DNA of 64,000 nt from the NCBI GenBank assembly GCA_949128115.1, contig OX421968.1, positions 27,450,377-27,514,376 on the forward strand, in the 5' to 3' direction. The position numbers were made by a program, and so were the translations under genes. Position 1 is the first letter of the stretch. Every line of letters begins with the position of its first letter. Below the pieces are notes generated by a model. The model was given only the letters and a program-made list of their open reading frames with translations. It had not been told where the DNA came from and made no database searches. Source of the stretch: Anaspis maculata. Lineage: Eukaryota > Arthropoda > Insecta > Coleoptera > Scraptiidae. Positions 21,717-32,079 of this stretch are shown here, in pieces.

Positions 21717-21945
21717 CATACGTATCCTTTTCATTGGGTATAGCGATATAAAAAAAGTGGTTCCGTAGGGGCTCCACCCCTTTCAAATTTCAAGGGCCCC
21801 CTGGCGACCCCTTGAGAAAAATCTGCGTGGCGCTCCTTCTCAATCGAAAAGGCACAGTCTTGTGAACCATCCTACCAATTTTTGTGCTTTTGTCACCAAA
21901 TAAGTGCCAAGGTTCATGTCACCAACCTCCGGACTACAAGTTCCA

Positions 21946-22320
21946 TGTACAAATCGGATTGGGTGAAGCGCAACTCGTGACTCGATGACGGTTGGCAGAG
22001 GAAACTGAGGAAAGAGGGCCCTTGCATGCGCGTTATCAGCGATGTCACATTATCATGTAGGTAAAGGGGAGGGAGGGGTGCGGCGAATCATTAACATTGT
22101 ATCCATATACATAGATATATTACACCCTACCAATAAGATGTATCGAACTCAATTCAAAATTCATAAACATGTAGGTAGGCTCCTCTAACATTCAACAATT
22201 CACAACTGCATTCGTATGTTACACAATTTCCACTATTCATCATATGATATCATATCATTTTATATTATATCATATGATAAATCTGATATTCTAAACACAG
22301 CTTTGCCTAACCTACCCTAC
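21946..22320. other. Intervening DNA, nothing recognised
   Basis: Non-coding; includes a GATATCATATCATTTTATA palindromic AT stretch at 22245-22280. No domain or repeat signature beyond that. Confidence 0.4.
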
Positions 22321-22905
22321 TCACAACGACTGACGGAAAAAATAACGAAAAACAAAAGGTCGAGAACAAAACATCGAATGCATGAGGTCGAAAAAGAAAA
22401 GGTCGAATTTACAATAAATCGAAAGTGATGATGATCGAAATACATATGGTCGAAAATACATAATATCGAATAACTGAATGTCGAAAAACAATTGGTCGAA
22501 AAACAATTGGTCGGAAAACAATTGGTCAGAAAACAATTGGTCGAAAAACAAAAGGTCGAAAAGCAATAGGTCGAGAAACAAAAGGTCGAAAAGAAAAGGT
22601 CAAGAAAGAAAAACCGTGAAAATCGAAAAGCAATATGTACAATTGAGTGACGGAAAAAAGAACGAAAAACAAAAGGTCGAAAACAAAACATCGAATCCAT
22701 GAGGTCGAAAAAGAAAAGGTCGAATGTACAATATATCGAAAGTGATGACCATCGAAATACATATGGTCGAAAATACATAATATCGAGTAACAGAATGTCG
22801 AAAAACAAACGACGAAAAACAAAACGTCGAAAAACAAAAGGTCGAGAAAGAAAAACCCCGAAAAAAAAACGTAAAAATAAAAACGCGCTAGGTGTATGTA
22901 CAATA
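22320..22905. repeat. Degenerate simple array (GTCGAAAAACAAA)n
   Basis: Words of the form GGTCGAAAAACAAWWG, GGTCGAAAATACATA and CATCGAAAG recur roughly every 15-19 bp. A larger block (TCGACCTCATG...ATAATATCGA) recurs about 320 bp apart, at 22370 and 22690. The long open frames on both strands are a by-product of the repeat's lack of stops. Confidence 0.85.
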
Positions 22906-22984
22906 ATTGTTGTAAAGACAAATAATTTGAGAGTTTGGGACGGGAGAGAGAAGAACCGAGTGAAAAATCAACTAGCCCTAATTC

Positions 22985-23645
22985 ACTTCCCTCAAAAAAA
23001 CCTAATCAGGCCTTTGAAAAAACACTGAATCTGACAAGGTCCACGTACGATTGCGGCCAAAATAAAGTGGACGACAATGTCAACGAGTTGGCTTGCTGTA
23101 ATGCGACGTTCAGGCCAGAATCCTGAGAAATCTGTCAACTGTCGTCGACTTTAAAAAGTCCGCAACGGTACACAGGTTTACAAGTCTAAGTTGATTTTGC
23201 GTTAAAACCAAATCAGATCCTGCAAAAAAAAATACTGAACCTGACGAGGTCCATGTACAAAGGTTTATGAGTGTGGGTCAATTTTGCATCAAAAAACCAA
23301 ATCAGGTCTTAAAGAAACAAATTAAACCTGACGAGGTTCATGTGCACAACTTTACGTTTCAGAGTTGATTTCGCGTCAGAAAACCGAATCAGGTCTGCAA
23401 AAAAATTAATGAACCTGACGAGGTCCATGTACACAGGTTCATAAGTCCAAGCTAATTTTGCGTCGAAAAACCAAATCAGGTCTTCAAAACAAAAAAACTA
23501 CTAGACCTGACGAGGTCCATGTGCACAGCTTTACGTTTCAGAGTTGATTTTGCGTCAAAAAACCGAATAAAGTCTGCAAAAAAATTACTGAACCTGACGA
23601 GGTCCATGTACACAGGTTTATAAGTCCAAGTTAATTTTGCGTCAA
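22985..23645 (+). repeat. Satellite array of about 87-bp units alternating A and B types
   Basis: Units contain CCTGACGAGGTCCATG at about 23240, 23327, 23414, 23506 and 23592, 86-92 bp apart, each followed by AAATCAGGTCT-like text. Type A (23240, 23414, 23592) has TACACAGGTTTATAAGTCC; type B (23327, 23506) has TGCACAGCTTTACGTTTCAG. Strict alternation makes a dimer of about 175 bp. A diverged unit precedes at 22995-23060. Confidence 0.85.
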
Positions 23646-23880
23646 AAACAAAAAAGGTCGAAAACAAAACATCGAATGCGTTAAGTCGAAAAACAAAATA
23701 ACGGAACCACAAAACATCGAAAGCACTATTGTCGAAAGTACAAAAGGTCGAAAATCAAAAGATCAAAGGGTGAAATATCGAAAAGCAAAAGGTCGAAAAC
23801 CAAAAGGTCGAAAAGTGAAATATCGAAAAGCCAAAAGTCGAAAAACAAAAGCAAAACATCGAATAATTAAATGTCGAACT
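23646..23880. repeat. Second (GTCGAAAAACAAA)n array
   Basis: Same simple unit as 22320-22905 (AAAGGTCGAAAACC, ATATCGAAAAGC). It lies directly after the satellite and before a 200-bp unassigned spacer (23881-24084). Confidence 0.85.
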
Positions 23881-24084
23881 AGAAATACTTGTTTTAAATG
23901 TGATTACAATTCGGATCGTTTGAGGAGCTGTGACTCCCTCAGAGAGCACTTGAGGAAAGATTTTACTCTCACTTTTCGACTTATTCTTCAGAGAGAAACC
24001 ACCTCTCAAAGTATTATGCAAGGCCACTGAAACACCTGTATATTTTTTTAATCTGATCAGCGCCAGCGTCAGCGTAAATTAACT

Positions 24085-24440
24085 TAGACTTATAAACCTG
24101 TGCACATGAGCCTTGTCAGGTTGAGTGATTTTTTTTGCAGACCTGATTAGGCTTTTTTGACGCAAAATCTACTCTGAAACGTAAAGCTGTGCACATGGAC
24201 CTCGTCAGGTCTAGAAGTTTTTTTTTTGAAGACCTGATTTGGTTTTTCGACGCAAAATCAGCTTGGATACATAAAGCAGTGTACATGGACCCTGTCAGGT
24301 TCAGTATTTTTTTTGCAGACCTGATTCGTTTTTTTTGACGCAAAATCCACTCTGAAACGTAAAGCTGTGCACATGGACCTCGTCAGGTCTAGTGTTTTTT
24401 TTTTTTTTTTGTTTTTTTTTTTGAAGACCTGATTTGGTTT
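24085..24440 (-). repeat. Inverted satellite array, same A/B units
   Basis: Three to four units read on the minus strand (CATGGACCTCGTCAGG on plus near 24195 and 24375), alternating TTATAAACCTGTGCAC-like (A) and GAAACGTAAAGCTGTGCAC (B) forms. T-runs follow GTCTAG. Orientation is opposite to 22985-23645. Confidence 0.85.
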
Positions 24441-24795
24441 TTAATAATAATAATAATAATCGTTTATTGTGAACTTATCGAAAGTTATACACTTGTCAAG
24501 TGAAGGAGGAACACGAGGTTGGAACTAAAACAAGCAACCCCAACAAACAGCAAACTGTGCTGATAAATAAGTAAGTATGTACTTATGTGTAATAAGTACA
24601 CAATAAGTAATATTGTAAACAATAACGGACAAAGTTTTTGTGCAGCATACGCACTTACAATACCTAAATTAAAACAATCACTCAATCAAATCTGAGTCCG
24701 AGTCAAGATACTCGTCGCAAGAATAAAACGCTTTATCAAGAAGAAATCTCTTGATATTTCTCTTGAAGTTTGAGACAGGCAAAACTCTTCGATTC
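24441..24795 (-). pseudogene. 3' end of a Jockey/CR1-like LINE (5'-truncated)
   Basis: It opens with an (AAT)n tail on plus (24441-24460), then a 3' UTR. The minus-strand codons at about 24795-24690 read VSNFKRNIKRFLLDKAFYSC followed by an acidic end and a stop. This FKxxIKxFLLxxxFYS ending is typical of Jockey/CR1 ORF2 C-termini. Only about 35 residues remain. It inserted at, or recombined with, the edge of the satellite array. Confidence 0.6.
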
Positions 24796-25518
24796 GATCG
24801 TATTTCGATTTCGATCTTTTTTCCGTCACCCACTCACAACATACCTACTAATGTTTTTTTTTTCAACAGATCAAAACTTTCTGCTGTGTAGATAACAAGA
24901 AATAGATCAAAAAAGCCATGGAGAAGTTTTTTGCCGTTGAAATCTGCAGGAAGGAGTTTTATTGTAATTAACTGCTTTGTTTTTATGGCGAGAAATGATG
25001 GAAATTGTAGCTTCCTATCAAGGTTTCACGTAAACAAACACTGACTTGATTATTATTGTATGTATAAAGTACTAACGGCGTCTTAAGGAGACTACCAGAC
25101 GATAATGAATTAAAATATGCTAATAGAAACACGGGAAATGGTTTTGATTTATGAAAACCTCGTCGCGTAAATCAAACGTGGTTTCCACTCGCATAAGCCA
25201 GGTACCTACATAGGTATTTGCATTGTTATCAGGTCTATACAGGACAGGGTATTTCAGCGATGATAGCAGAAAAATTCAACTGTGGGTAGATCTCGTGAAA
25301 ACATGACGAAAATCTATATACCATTTTGCAGAGTTCGGCTTTATGATGAAGATACAGCTCTTCAAAATCTACTTTTTTCGGATTTTGAGAAGGTCAATAG
25401 GTTCAAACCAAATTACCTCTTTGTAACTTTCGGAAAAGACGTAAGTAAATGGTAAATTTCTGTCAAGGAATTTAGCTTACTGCGCTTGATTAAGCAACGC
25501 TTTATCTCACCAATTTAG
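24796..25518. other. Unassigned AT-rich DNA
   Basis: No ORF over 60 codons and no repeat signature. The segment 25240-25500 (AGGACAGGGTATTTCAGCG..., TCAAACCAAATTACCTCTTTG) partly resembles the TTAA MITE interior and may be an old relative. Confidence 0.35.
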
Positions 25519-25832
25519 GGACGGAGTTGAATATTGGTAAAATAATAAGCGTTGCGGAATCAATCCCTGTTGGTTTATTCCTTGACAGAATCTCGCCATT
25601 AAGGTCTCTTTCGAAAGCTATAAGGATGTACTTTGATTTGAGCCCAATGGTATTTCCAAAATCCAAAAATCCAAAAAAATATTTTTCGATTCTGGAAATG
25701 CCAAGGGGCTCAAACCAAAGCATAGTACATCTTTGTAGCTTTCGAAAGAGACCTAAATGGTAAGATTCTGTCAAGGAATAAACCCACAGGCATTGATTCC
25801 GCAACGCTTATTTTACCAATATAACTTCGTCC
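25519..25832. mobile_element. TTAA-flanked foldback MITE, copy 1
   Basis: Nearly palindromic along its length: GGACGGAG, TTGGTAAAATAA, GCGTTGCGGAATCAAT and TGACAGAATC recur inverted up to 25832. Flanked by TTAG (25515-25518, a mutated TTAA) and TTAA (25833-25836). The centre is AATCCAAAAATCC. Copies 2 and 3 are at 34328 and 48946. TTAA targets are used by piggyBac and Kolobok transposases; which one applies is unknown. Confidence 0.85.
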
Positions 25833-25836
25833 TTAA

Positions 25837-26579
25837 CTCCATTCTTAAGAATACAGCTTCGAAAAGATGCCAATCGGCATAATATACCCACATAACTACA
25901 TATAAATAAAACCAGATCCAAGCGGCTAATAATTTCAAAAGAAGTGTGTGCGAGTGTGCGTGTGCGTGTGTGTGAGTGTGTATTTATTTAGATCCCCAAC
26001 GCGAACACCTGACTAACAACGAAATGTGGCTATGAAACATAATTAGATTGGTCAGCTATGGTTTGATATATATCCCGAGGCCGCGAATGCTTCAATTGGT
26101 AGCTAGGGCCAGAAAGTTTGTCGGCTCGGTTAGTAATCACAGAACTGGATATGCGGTTCAAGCTGATCTCAACAGATCAAACGCGCGAATGGACTCGGTA
26201 AACAGCAATTAAGCGGCAACTTTAACCACCTTAATCATGGGTCTTAACGTGCTACTTTGCTCTCATAATGACAAGCCAGTCATGTTTATAATGCCCAGCA
26301 AATAAAAGTGCAAATATACACACGAAATTTTACCAACTCTGTACGCGCAACGATGACTGATAAATACCTGAATATAGCAAAAACAGACTTCAATTATTGC
26401 CGAGAGTTTTACTTTTGCGTAAGGCGTAGCCAAATCAATCTGTCGCTTATTTTCAACTAACATAAAAATTTTCATCGAGTTTTTGATATGGCATACAAGT
26501 AATCACAATAGAGATATTAGAGTTAATATCGTAAAAGTTGAGGGATTCTCTTAATGGAGGCATCTTGTAGAAATAAAGT
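25837..26579. other. Unassigned DNA with a (GT)n tract
   Basis: The GTGTGTGCGAGTGTGCGTGT-type microsatellite at 25948-25982 is the only clear feature. The remainder shows no domain. Confidence 0.4.
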
Positions 26580-27410
26580 TGTATAAATAATCTGTCTCTC
26601 CACGTAAATTGTATATTTTGCTGACGCGCTTCGGCCTTACAATTCGGGGTAAAGGGCCATCTTCAAAGCAATAAAGGTGTAAAATGTATAAAGTGTCAAA
26701 GTAAACAATTAAATAATAATAACAATTAAATAATAATAATTAAATGATAATAACAATTAAAACTAAGTTGGTTAGAGACAAGGTATCTATTATTTTGGTT
26801 TAGTGTTGAGAATTTTGAATTTTTGTAGGAGGATAAAGAAAAGGGAGTAAAATTGATGAGTTAAAATGGATTTGGTCGTTAAAACAAAGATTAGGGAATT
26901 TTGAATATAACTTCCTTATTTCTTACTCCTCGAGATAGTTGAAGAAAATTTTATCGTCTGTTGTATGTAATATTTTTTGAAAAGGGTTTGATCTATATGA
27001 TGGGATGAGATTGACAAATGAGAAGTGAATTCTGAATTATTTGGAGGTCGCAGGTGTTCTTTAATTCGTATATTAAAATTTCGATGAGTTCGGCCAACAT
27101 AGAATTTTCCACAGCTACATGTCAATTTGTAAACGCCACTTTTTTCAAAAATCGGAAATTATGTTTTGTTTTTTTTAATTGATGATATCAAAGGATGAGG
27201 TATCGAAAAACACATTTTTATATTTTGGCTTTTGATTGGTTTCGAGATTTTTTCGGAAATATTTGAAAAATATGGTAAAGAAATATATGTAATTGTCGAA
27301 TCTTCTTGAGAAGAATTCAATAAAGTGACTTGATTATTTGAAATTTGTGGAGTAACTTCTGATGTAAAGAATTATTCAACTTCAGGAGATAGTAATTGTT
27401 CTCTGCGATT
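26580..27410 (-). pseudogene. Penelope-like element 3' part: RT thumb and GIY-YIG endonuclease
   Basis: The minus strand reads ITYISLPYFSNISEKISKPI (about 27300-27240), then a stop, then SGVYKLTC, CGKFYVGRTHRNFNIRIKEH and about 40 more residues to the stop at 26916. This is the order seen in Penelope-like elements: RT thumb, SGVYxLxC, a GIY-YIG core (here FYVGRT with Arg and the EH glutamate). The 3' flank (26670-26600) carries the customary hairpin-like text with GGCCGAAGCGCGTCAGC. The RT palm is absent upstream, so the copy is 5'-truncated as well as stop-broken. Confidence 0.8.
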
Positions 27411-27755
27411 TGTTTGATCAAATTCAATTCTTTATTGAAATCTATATCATCAATTGGAATAGAAAATAATATATATCAGAAAATACTCATACAGAAAAAA
27501 ACTAATAATCACCCGTTCTTACCCAACTCAAGTGCTCACCAATTCAAATGGAACACCCTAAAATTTCAGTCGCATTTAAAACGTCATAATTTCCTAATTT
27601 GTGAACCATTTTGAATAATTTTTCTGTACAGTACACCTTACTTATTGCTCTATACCATGCCGTGGGCCATTTCCCGTAGAGGTATATAGGGCGCAAAAAT
27701 TGAAAAGTTTGAGCCGCTCCCTATTCATGAAAAATTGTTCTTTACTTTCTCCAAT

Positions 27756-28081
27756 AGAGTATTATACTTTTGAAAAAATATATTTTTTCCGATGTAATCA
27801 GAGACTATATTGAAAAATAACTGACCCGTATCTTTTTATTCAGCCAAAAATCGTATCGTTTGGCCGCAATAAATAAACGAAATTCCTATATTCTGTCTAT
27901 TTCTGACGTCATTTACACAGGCAGTATAGGCGGTGACTCGCTGTGACGTCAGAACTAGTTAATGTTATTTATTTATTGTGCCCAAACGGTACGGTTTTTG
28001 ACTGAATAAAAAAACACGGGTCAATTATTTTTCAATGTAGTTTCCATTTCAATCAAAAATTTTTTTAGTGTAATACTCCAT
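27756..28081. mobile_element. Palindromic MITE with GAGTATTA ends
   Basis: Arms of about 110 bp are inverted copies: GAGTATTATACTTTT versus GAGTATTACACTAAA, ATTGAAAAATAACTGACCCG versus its relative near 28030, and GTTTGGCCGCAATAAATAAA versus GTTTGGGCACAATAAATAAA. It splits CTCCAATTGGCTT of foldback B, whose other arm (30415-30428) has the unfilled site. The duplication is at most AAT and ambiguous. Confidence 0.8.
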
Positions 28082-28154
28082 TAATTGGCTTATCAAGGAT
28101 GTCGTACCCATACTTCAAAACGGGTTTTCTACATTTGTGGCTACCTGTTCTAAT

Positions 28155-28481
28155 AGAGTGATTGCATGTGGAGGGAGTTTATGGCAAAATGTCAATAGTG
28201 TCATTGTCATCTGTCAAGTTTCATCCATGCGGAGTCAACGTCAACCGGACTAACCTCACTAAATCGTGACATTTTTACGTGTTTTGTACACATACTGGTT
28301 TGTTAGGCGTTAATGAGATCGAGATTATGATTTCTAATCATTCTAACAATGTCTTACACCTATTATGTGCCCCAATCCTTATCTATGGCCCCAATGCAAT
28401 TCCCTAACAAACTTCAAAACATAACTCGATCCTTGCGCTGCCTGCCGGTGATCAGGTAAACGAATTTAATGCAATCACCCT
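28155..28481. mobile_element. 327-bp MITE with AGRGTGATTGCAT ends
   Basis: TIR AGAGTGATTGCAT at 28155 and the complement of AGGGTGATTGCAT ending at 28481. Comparison with the other arm of foldback B (TTCTGATTACAG near 30352) gives the unfilled site and an AT duplication (28153-28154 and 28482-28483). The interior is non-coding. Confidence 0.8.
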
Positions 28482-28513
28482 ATTACAGGGCGATCTCAAA
28501 AAAGTTCCGCTCT

Positions 28514-28980
28514 ATTTTTAGCGCACTTCTCCAAACGGGAAGGCGCTTTTGTCCTCGCTTTGTCCGTCCGTCCGTCCGTCCGTCCGTCCGTCACAGCATC
28601 TAGTCCTAGACGAAAAGGTTTTTGCGAAAAATTTTTACTCCATTGGATACCTCATGACCTTGTATCCCGAACCAAGAAAAATCTTGACGAAATAGTAATA
28701 AACAATGACAATAATAACAATTTAGTGTGACGCGGCATCGCCGTTGAATGCTGCATTTCAGAAGCCGGCCTGATCTCGAAAGTTATCACATGCGAGGAAG
28801 TACCCGATCTTATCATTTTACCATAATACATATGCGGAGTTATATTTAGAGGATGATTTGAACTTTATTTTAATGAAAATTTCACATCGGTGCGAGGTGC
28901 CGATTAGTAGTTATTAATTTTTGAAAATGACTCCGAAACTACGGCTCGGCCGCAAATGATTTATTCGTTGCTTGTTACTA
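28514..28980 (-). repeat. F1 repeat, one unit with 3' module
   Basis: Plus-strand landmarks: TTTTTAGCGCACTTCTCC, a hairpin, CTTTGTCC(GTCC)n at 28558-28592, CACAGCATCTAGTCCTAG, GCGGCATCGCCGTTGAATGC, AAGCCGGCCTGATCTCG, and CTCGGCCGCAAATGATTTATT at the 5' side. The same order is found at 45917 (minus) and 56612-56165 (plus). Non-coding. The 5' module is absent. Confidence 0.8.
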
Positions 28981-29030
28981 ATTTTTACAATCTATACAGC
29001 AAGTTTTTCCTGGAGAAGAGTTGTTCTTCT

Positions 29031-29113
29031 AGTGGCGTCCTCCGCAGGATGCGAACCTGGATCCCCACAGGTAATAGTTAGAGACACTGCTGCCGATTCG
29101 TCTAAGCCACCAA
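29031..29113 (-). tRNA. tRNA-like sequence (pseudogene or SINE head)
   Basis: On the minus strand there is an A-box-like TGGCTTAGACGAATCGG (29109-29093) and a B-box-like GGTTCGCATCC (29057-29047), about 36 bp apart. GTGGC near the start can pair with GCCAC near the end, and CAGG/CCTG brackets TTCGCAT as a T-arm would. The acceptor and anticodon arms are imperfect, so a functional tRNA is unlikely. Pol III-type box spacing suits a SINE head. Confidence 0.35.
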
Positions 29114-29169
29114 CTTGTCCGTTATAGTATATTTAAACAGTGCACTTAATGTTCAGGGATATTTCATTA

Positions 29170-29520
29170 GGACTCCAAATGATACACCAAGCCCAGAGGG
29201 CCTCGCTGGGGCTCGAAACGTTACAGCAAGACACAAGAGGGCTCCGTTGGGGCCCCGGACGTTACAATAAGACTTAAACGGGAGTCATCAAAGTATTCGA
29301 AAGCAATATAAGACAAAAAGGGGCCCATTTTGGGATTCCGAATAACACAAGAGCATACAACACAAAAGAATTCACCAAAAATGCGAAAGCAACGACAAAA
29401 TGCAAGAAGGTCCAGTAGGCTTTCGAAGAACACAAACAGACACAAACGGGGCGCATTAGTTCCGAAAGCCACAAGCACAAGAAGACACAAAGGGCCCTAA
29501 ACCAAACATGAAGACATAAG
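29170..29520. repeat. Degenerate AAGACACAAGGGGGCTC minisatellite, copy 1
   Basis: Blocks such as AAGACACAAGAGGGCTCCG, TTGGGGCCCCGGACGTTAC and AGACACAAAGGGCCC recur at irregular 40-60 bp spacing. The same vocabulary is found at 39340-39840. ORFs over it on the minus strand are repeat artefacts. Confidence 0.6.
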
Positions 29521-29870
29521 GCTGTTCTGGCATCACACACATGGAATAGGAATAGGGGGCAAAACTATTTATTAGTCATTTGAAAAAATTAAAAAATCTC
29601 TCAGTGACTACGTCTCATTGACGTCAGTGAGATGTTACACTTCGGCAAGTTGAAAGCAGTAACAAAGTTATGTCCGGTAGATGTCTCATGTGTGATGTTC
29701 AGTCGAGTGTTCAATTTAAGTTCATTTCGAAACATCTCTCAGACATTACATCGTATAACATCGCGGATGAACATCACATAGATGCAGAAGTGACATTTAT
29801 TGTGATGTTATTTTGTGACACGATTGAGATCATCTCATTTATGAAACATGACATGCTATGCTGAGTGGGC

Positions 29871-29984
29871 GGTAACCTACGTTATGAAATCAGAACTGAT
29901 GACAGTAAGTATGACACTATATTATGACCATATGACACTACCTACTATCATCAGTTCTGATTTCAGTAACGTAGGTTACCGGAA
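29871..29984. repeat. Short hairpin with 31-bp arms
   Basis: GGTAACCTACGTTATGAAAT (29871 on) and its near-perfect inverted copy ending at 29983, each continuing through CAGAACTGATGA. The loop of about 50 bp has TATGACACTA twice. Flanks 29600-29870 are rich in GTGATGTT/AACATCAC. No TSD recognised; probably a small MITE. Confidence 0.65.
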
Positions 29985-31084
29985 TTCGCAGGTGAGCAAA
30001 GGCGCCGCTTTTTCTCCGAAAACATGTAGTGAAGTTTTGGATTTGCCGTCGGTAGTTCTTGACTAATTGCAGTAAGAAAGATATTAAAATGTTAACAATG
30101 GATGAGGTCTTTCATGACACTTTTGATTTCTAAGAATTCTTTCATCAAACAAAATTTTTGAAAAGTTCGTATTTAGGTCACTTTTAAAGCGCCCCCTTGT
30201 CTTTAAATTTTACTTTGGAGTCATTTCGGTCCCTCACCATTCTTGCCTGAAGCTTTAGCTTTTACATAAGCACCATCGCTTGAAAATCGGATATTGACAA
30301 TATGGGTTTAATGGCGAAAGTCTGAAAACATTTTTTTTTAGATCGCTCTGTAATCAGAACAGATAGCCACAAATGTAAAAAAGACCGTTTTTAAGTATGG
30401 GTACGACATCCTTAATAAGCCAATTGGAAAAAGTAAAGAACAATTCTTCAGGAACAGGGAGCGGTTCAAACTTTTCAATTTTTGCGGGGTCTAATTGTGT
30501 GTCTAATTGTATAACTAATATGAAACACCTGTACGGAAAATGGCCAACGGTATGCTATAGAACAATAAGTGAGGTGTACTGTAAAAAAAAATTATTCAAA
30601 ATGGTTCACAAATCAAGAAACTATGACGTTTTGAATGCGACTGAAATTTTAGGGTATATTCCATTTGAATTGACGAGCACTGTATTACCACCAGAGACTA
30701 GTCATAGTCATAGGTGTTGTTTCAATGATTCTTAGTATTAAAGAAATACCGTCTGTTTTTCAGGATGGCTAAAGCCGTGAGACGGTACGAAAGATATAGG
30801 TAGCTACTGCCAAATGATGCGTCGCGTCGGCTTCGTATGTTTACGTACAGGGTGTTCACGCACAGGTGTCCTCAAGTAGAAATGAGTTTAACAAAATTGT
30901 CACCAAAAACTGTTGATGGGACCTTGTAATAGAGGTTCTGGGGAGCACAGAAATGTATCTAACAAAATCGTAGCTGATCCCGAACGGCAATTATTCAATT
31001 TTAAAGATTATCAGTTAAAAATGTCGTGATAAAGATTTGGCTTCGGTTTTTTTCAAATTTTTGAAATAACTACGATTGTCTAAA

Positions 31085-31960
31085 CGGTTGATTTTGCATC
31101 TCTTCCAATATCTACAAAAATCTCTGTGAATAGATTCATACCTTTCTGTTCTAATGAGAGTCCAAGACCTCCATTATTGAGGAACTTCAACAAGCTTTGG
31201 AGATGACATGAATTTCCAAAGCTTCTGATAACACCCTTGTCCCAAAACACTTTGATAATATATTTATGCCCTCTTTGTAAGGTCCAGCTACAACCTTTGC
31301 AGTGCTGGAACACTTTTCAACAATTTTGTTCATCGTTTTGAAGCCAGACACAAACGGAATCACGCAAAGTACTCCCACATTTTTCACGGATCATTGAGAC
31401 TGTCGCTTTCCTTTGAAATTTTCCGACAGGAGTTCTCTTAAAAAATCTTTTGTTGGTAACTTTTGGCGACCAATTTTAGTTCCTTGGGCCACAGCAAAAC
31501 TTCATCACACCCAAGTATCGGCACAAGACCATTCCAAAATAAATGGTTCACAAACCCTTTTAAAGGAGATGCTTCGAAAAGAGGGGGGTTAATTATGATG
31601 TGACAATCTTTCGCAAAGTTCTTCTTTTTTTCCTGCAGAGCAAAATTTTCAATAAATGCGCTTCAAATCTCCATAAGTCTTCATACTCGTAACCATCTCT
31701 TTCTGTTTATTTTCTTCACAAACCTTATTCAACGTAATTTCATCAAATTTCCCACGTAAGTCTTTTAGAGTGATGAAGCAGTACCCAGTACGGCTTGCAG
31801 TAGGTACGGACATGGAAGTAGCCGAAGTTGTTTGCTGGTCATTGATCAAAATAAGTTTAAATTCCTGAACAAATTTTAAAGGAATTGCATTGATATTGGT
31901 CATCTCAAACATCAACTTGATTTTAATTGGTCTAGAAGATGCGGTAATAATTTTAGAGAA
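31085..31960 (-). pseudogene. Left-arm copy of an uncharacterised transposon-type protein
   Basis: Minus-strand fragments in order: FEMTNINAIPLKFVQEFKLI, TLKDLRGKFDEITLN, GFVNHLFWNG, KNVGVLCVIPFVSGFKTMNK, STAKVVAGPYKEGINILSKC, SPKLVEVPQ and RYESIHRDF. Frames change several times. I recall a protein repeated in hemipteran and cnidarian genomes that ends with a block like LYSEQAGESIHxxF followed by YKV and a K-A-V helix; this matches that layout. No catalytic function is known to me. It is one of two mirrored copies forming foldback C. Confidence 0.5.
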
Positions 31961-32079
31961 AGAGGAAAAGAAAAATTACACAGGCAGCAAAAAAGTCGTT
32001 ACATAGATTGAGGATCGATTGAAAAAAAAAAGAGGAATCAACCAGTTTCAATAGGCTTATGAATGGTTTGCATTGTACC

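Larger units (their letters stand above)
18170..21945. repeat. Foldback F, arms about 0.5 kb, with three insertions
   Basis: Left arm about 18170-18675 is the inverted complement of about 21183-21945. Shared blocks include GCCCCCTGGCGACC (versus GGTCGCCAGGGGGC), TTTCAAATTTCAA/TTTGAAATTTGAA, TCTGCGTGGCG/CGCCACGCAGA, AAACCACTTTT/AAAAAGTGGTTCCG, TTCATGTTCTTG and CAGTTTAACAGCG. The left arm is followed by an F3 element and the right arm is cut by a hAT MITE. A mariner-type MITE lies between. Outer ends are uncertain. No gene in the arms. Confidence 0.7.
27528..30690. mobile_element. Foldback B, arms about 350 bp before later insertions
   Basis: The arm at 27528-28153 (continuing at 28484-28500) is the inverted complement of 30345-30690. 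Shared blocks are AATTCAAATGGAA, ACCCTAAAATTTCAGTCGCAT, GTTCTTTACTTT, GGATGTCGTACCCATACTT and ACATTTGTGGCTA. The left arm was hit by two MITEs (27756 and 28155); the right arm gives the unfilled version of both sites. The loop carries F1, a tRNA-like sequence, a minisatellite and a hairpin. The ORF at 30397-30735 is just right-arm sequence. Confidence 0.8.

Noticed and set aside
22317..22921. Several minus-strand ORFs of 86-163 codons rich in Phe, Ser and Cys
   Set aside because: They are translations of the GTCGAAAAACAAA array, which happens to lack stops; frames overlap and no domain is present.
22985..24440. CRISPR-like array of regular repeats
   Set aside because: Units are contiguous satellite monomers without unique spacers, in a eukaryotic context.
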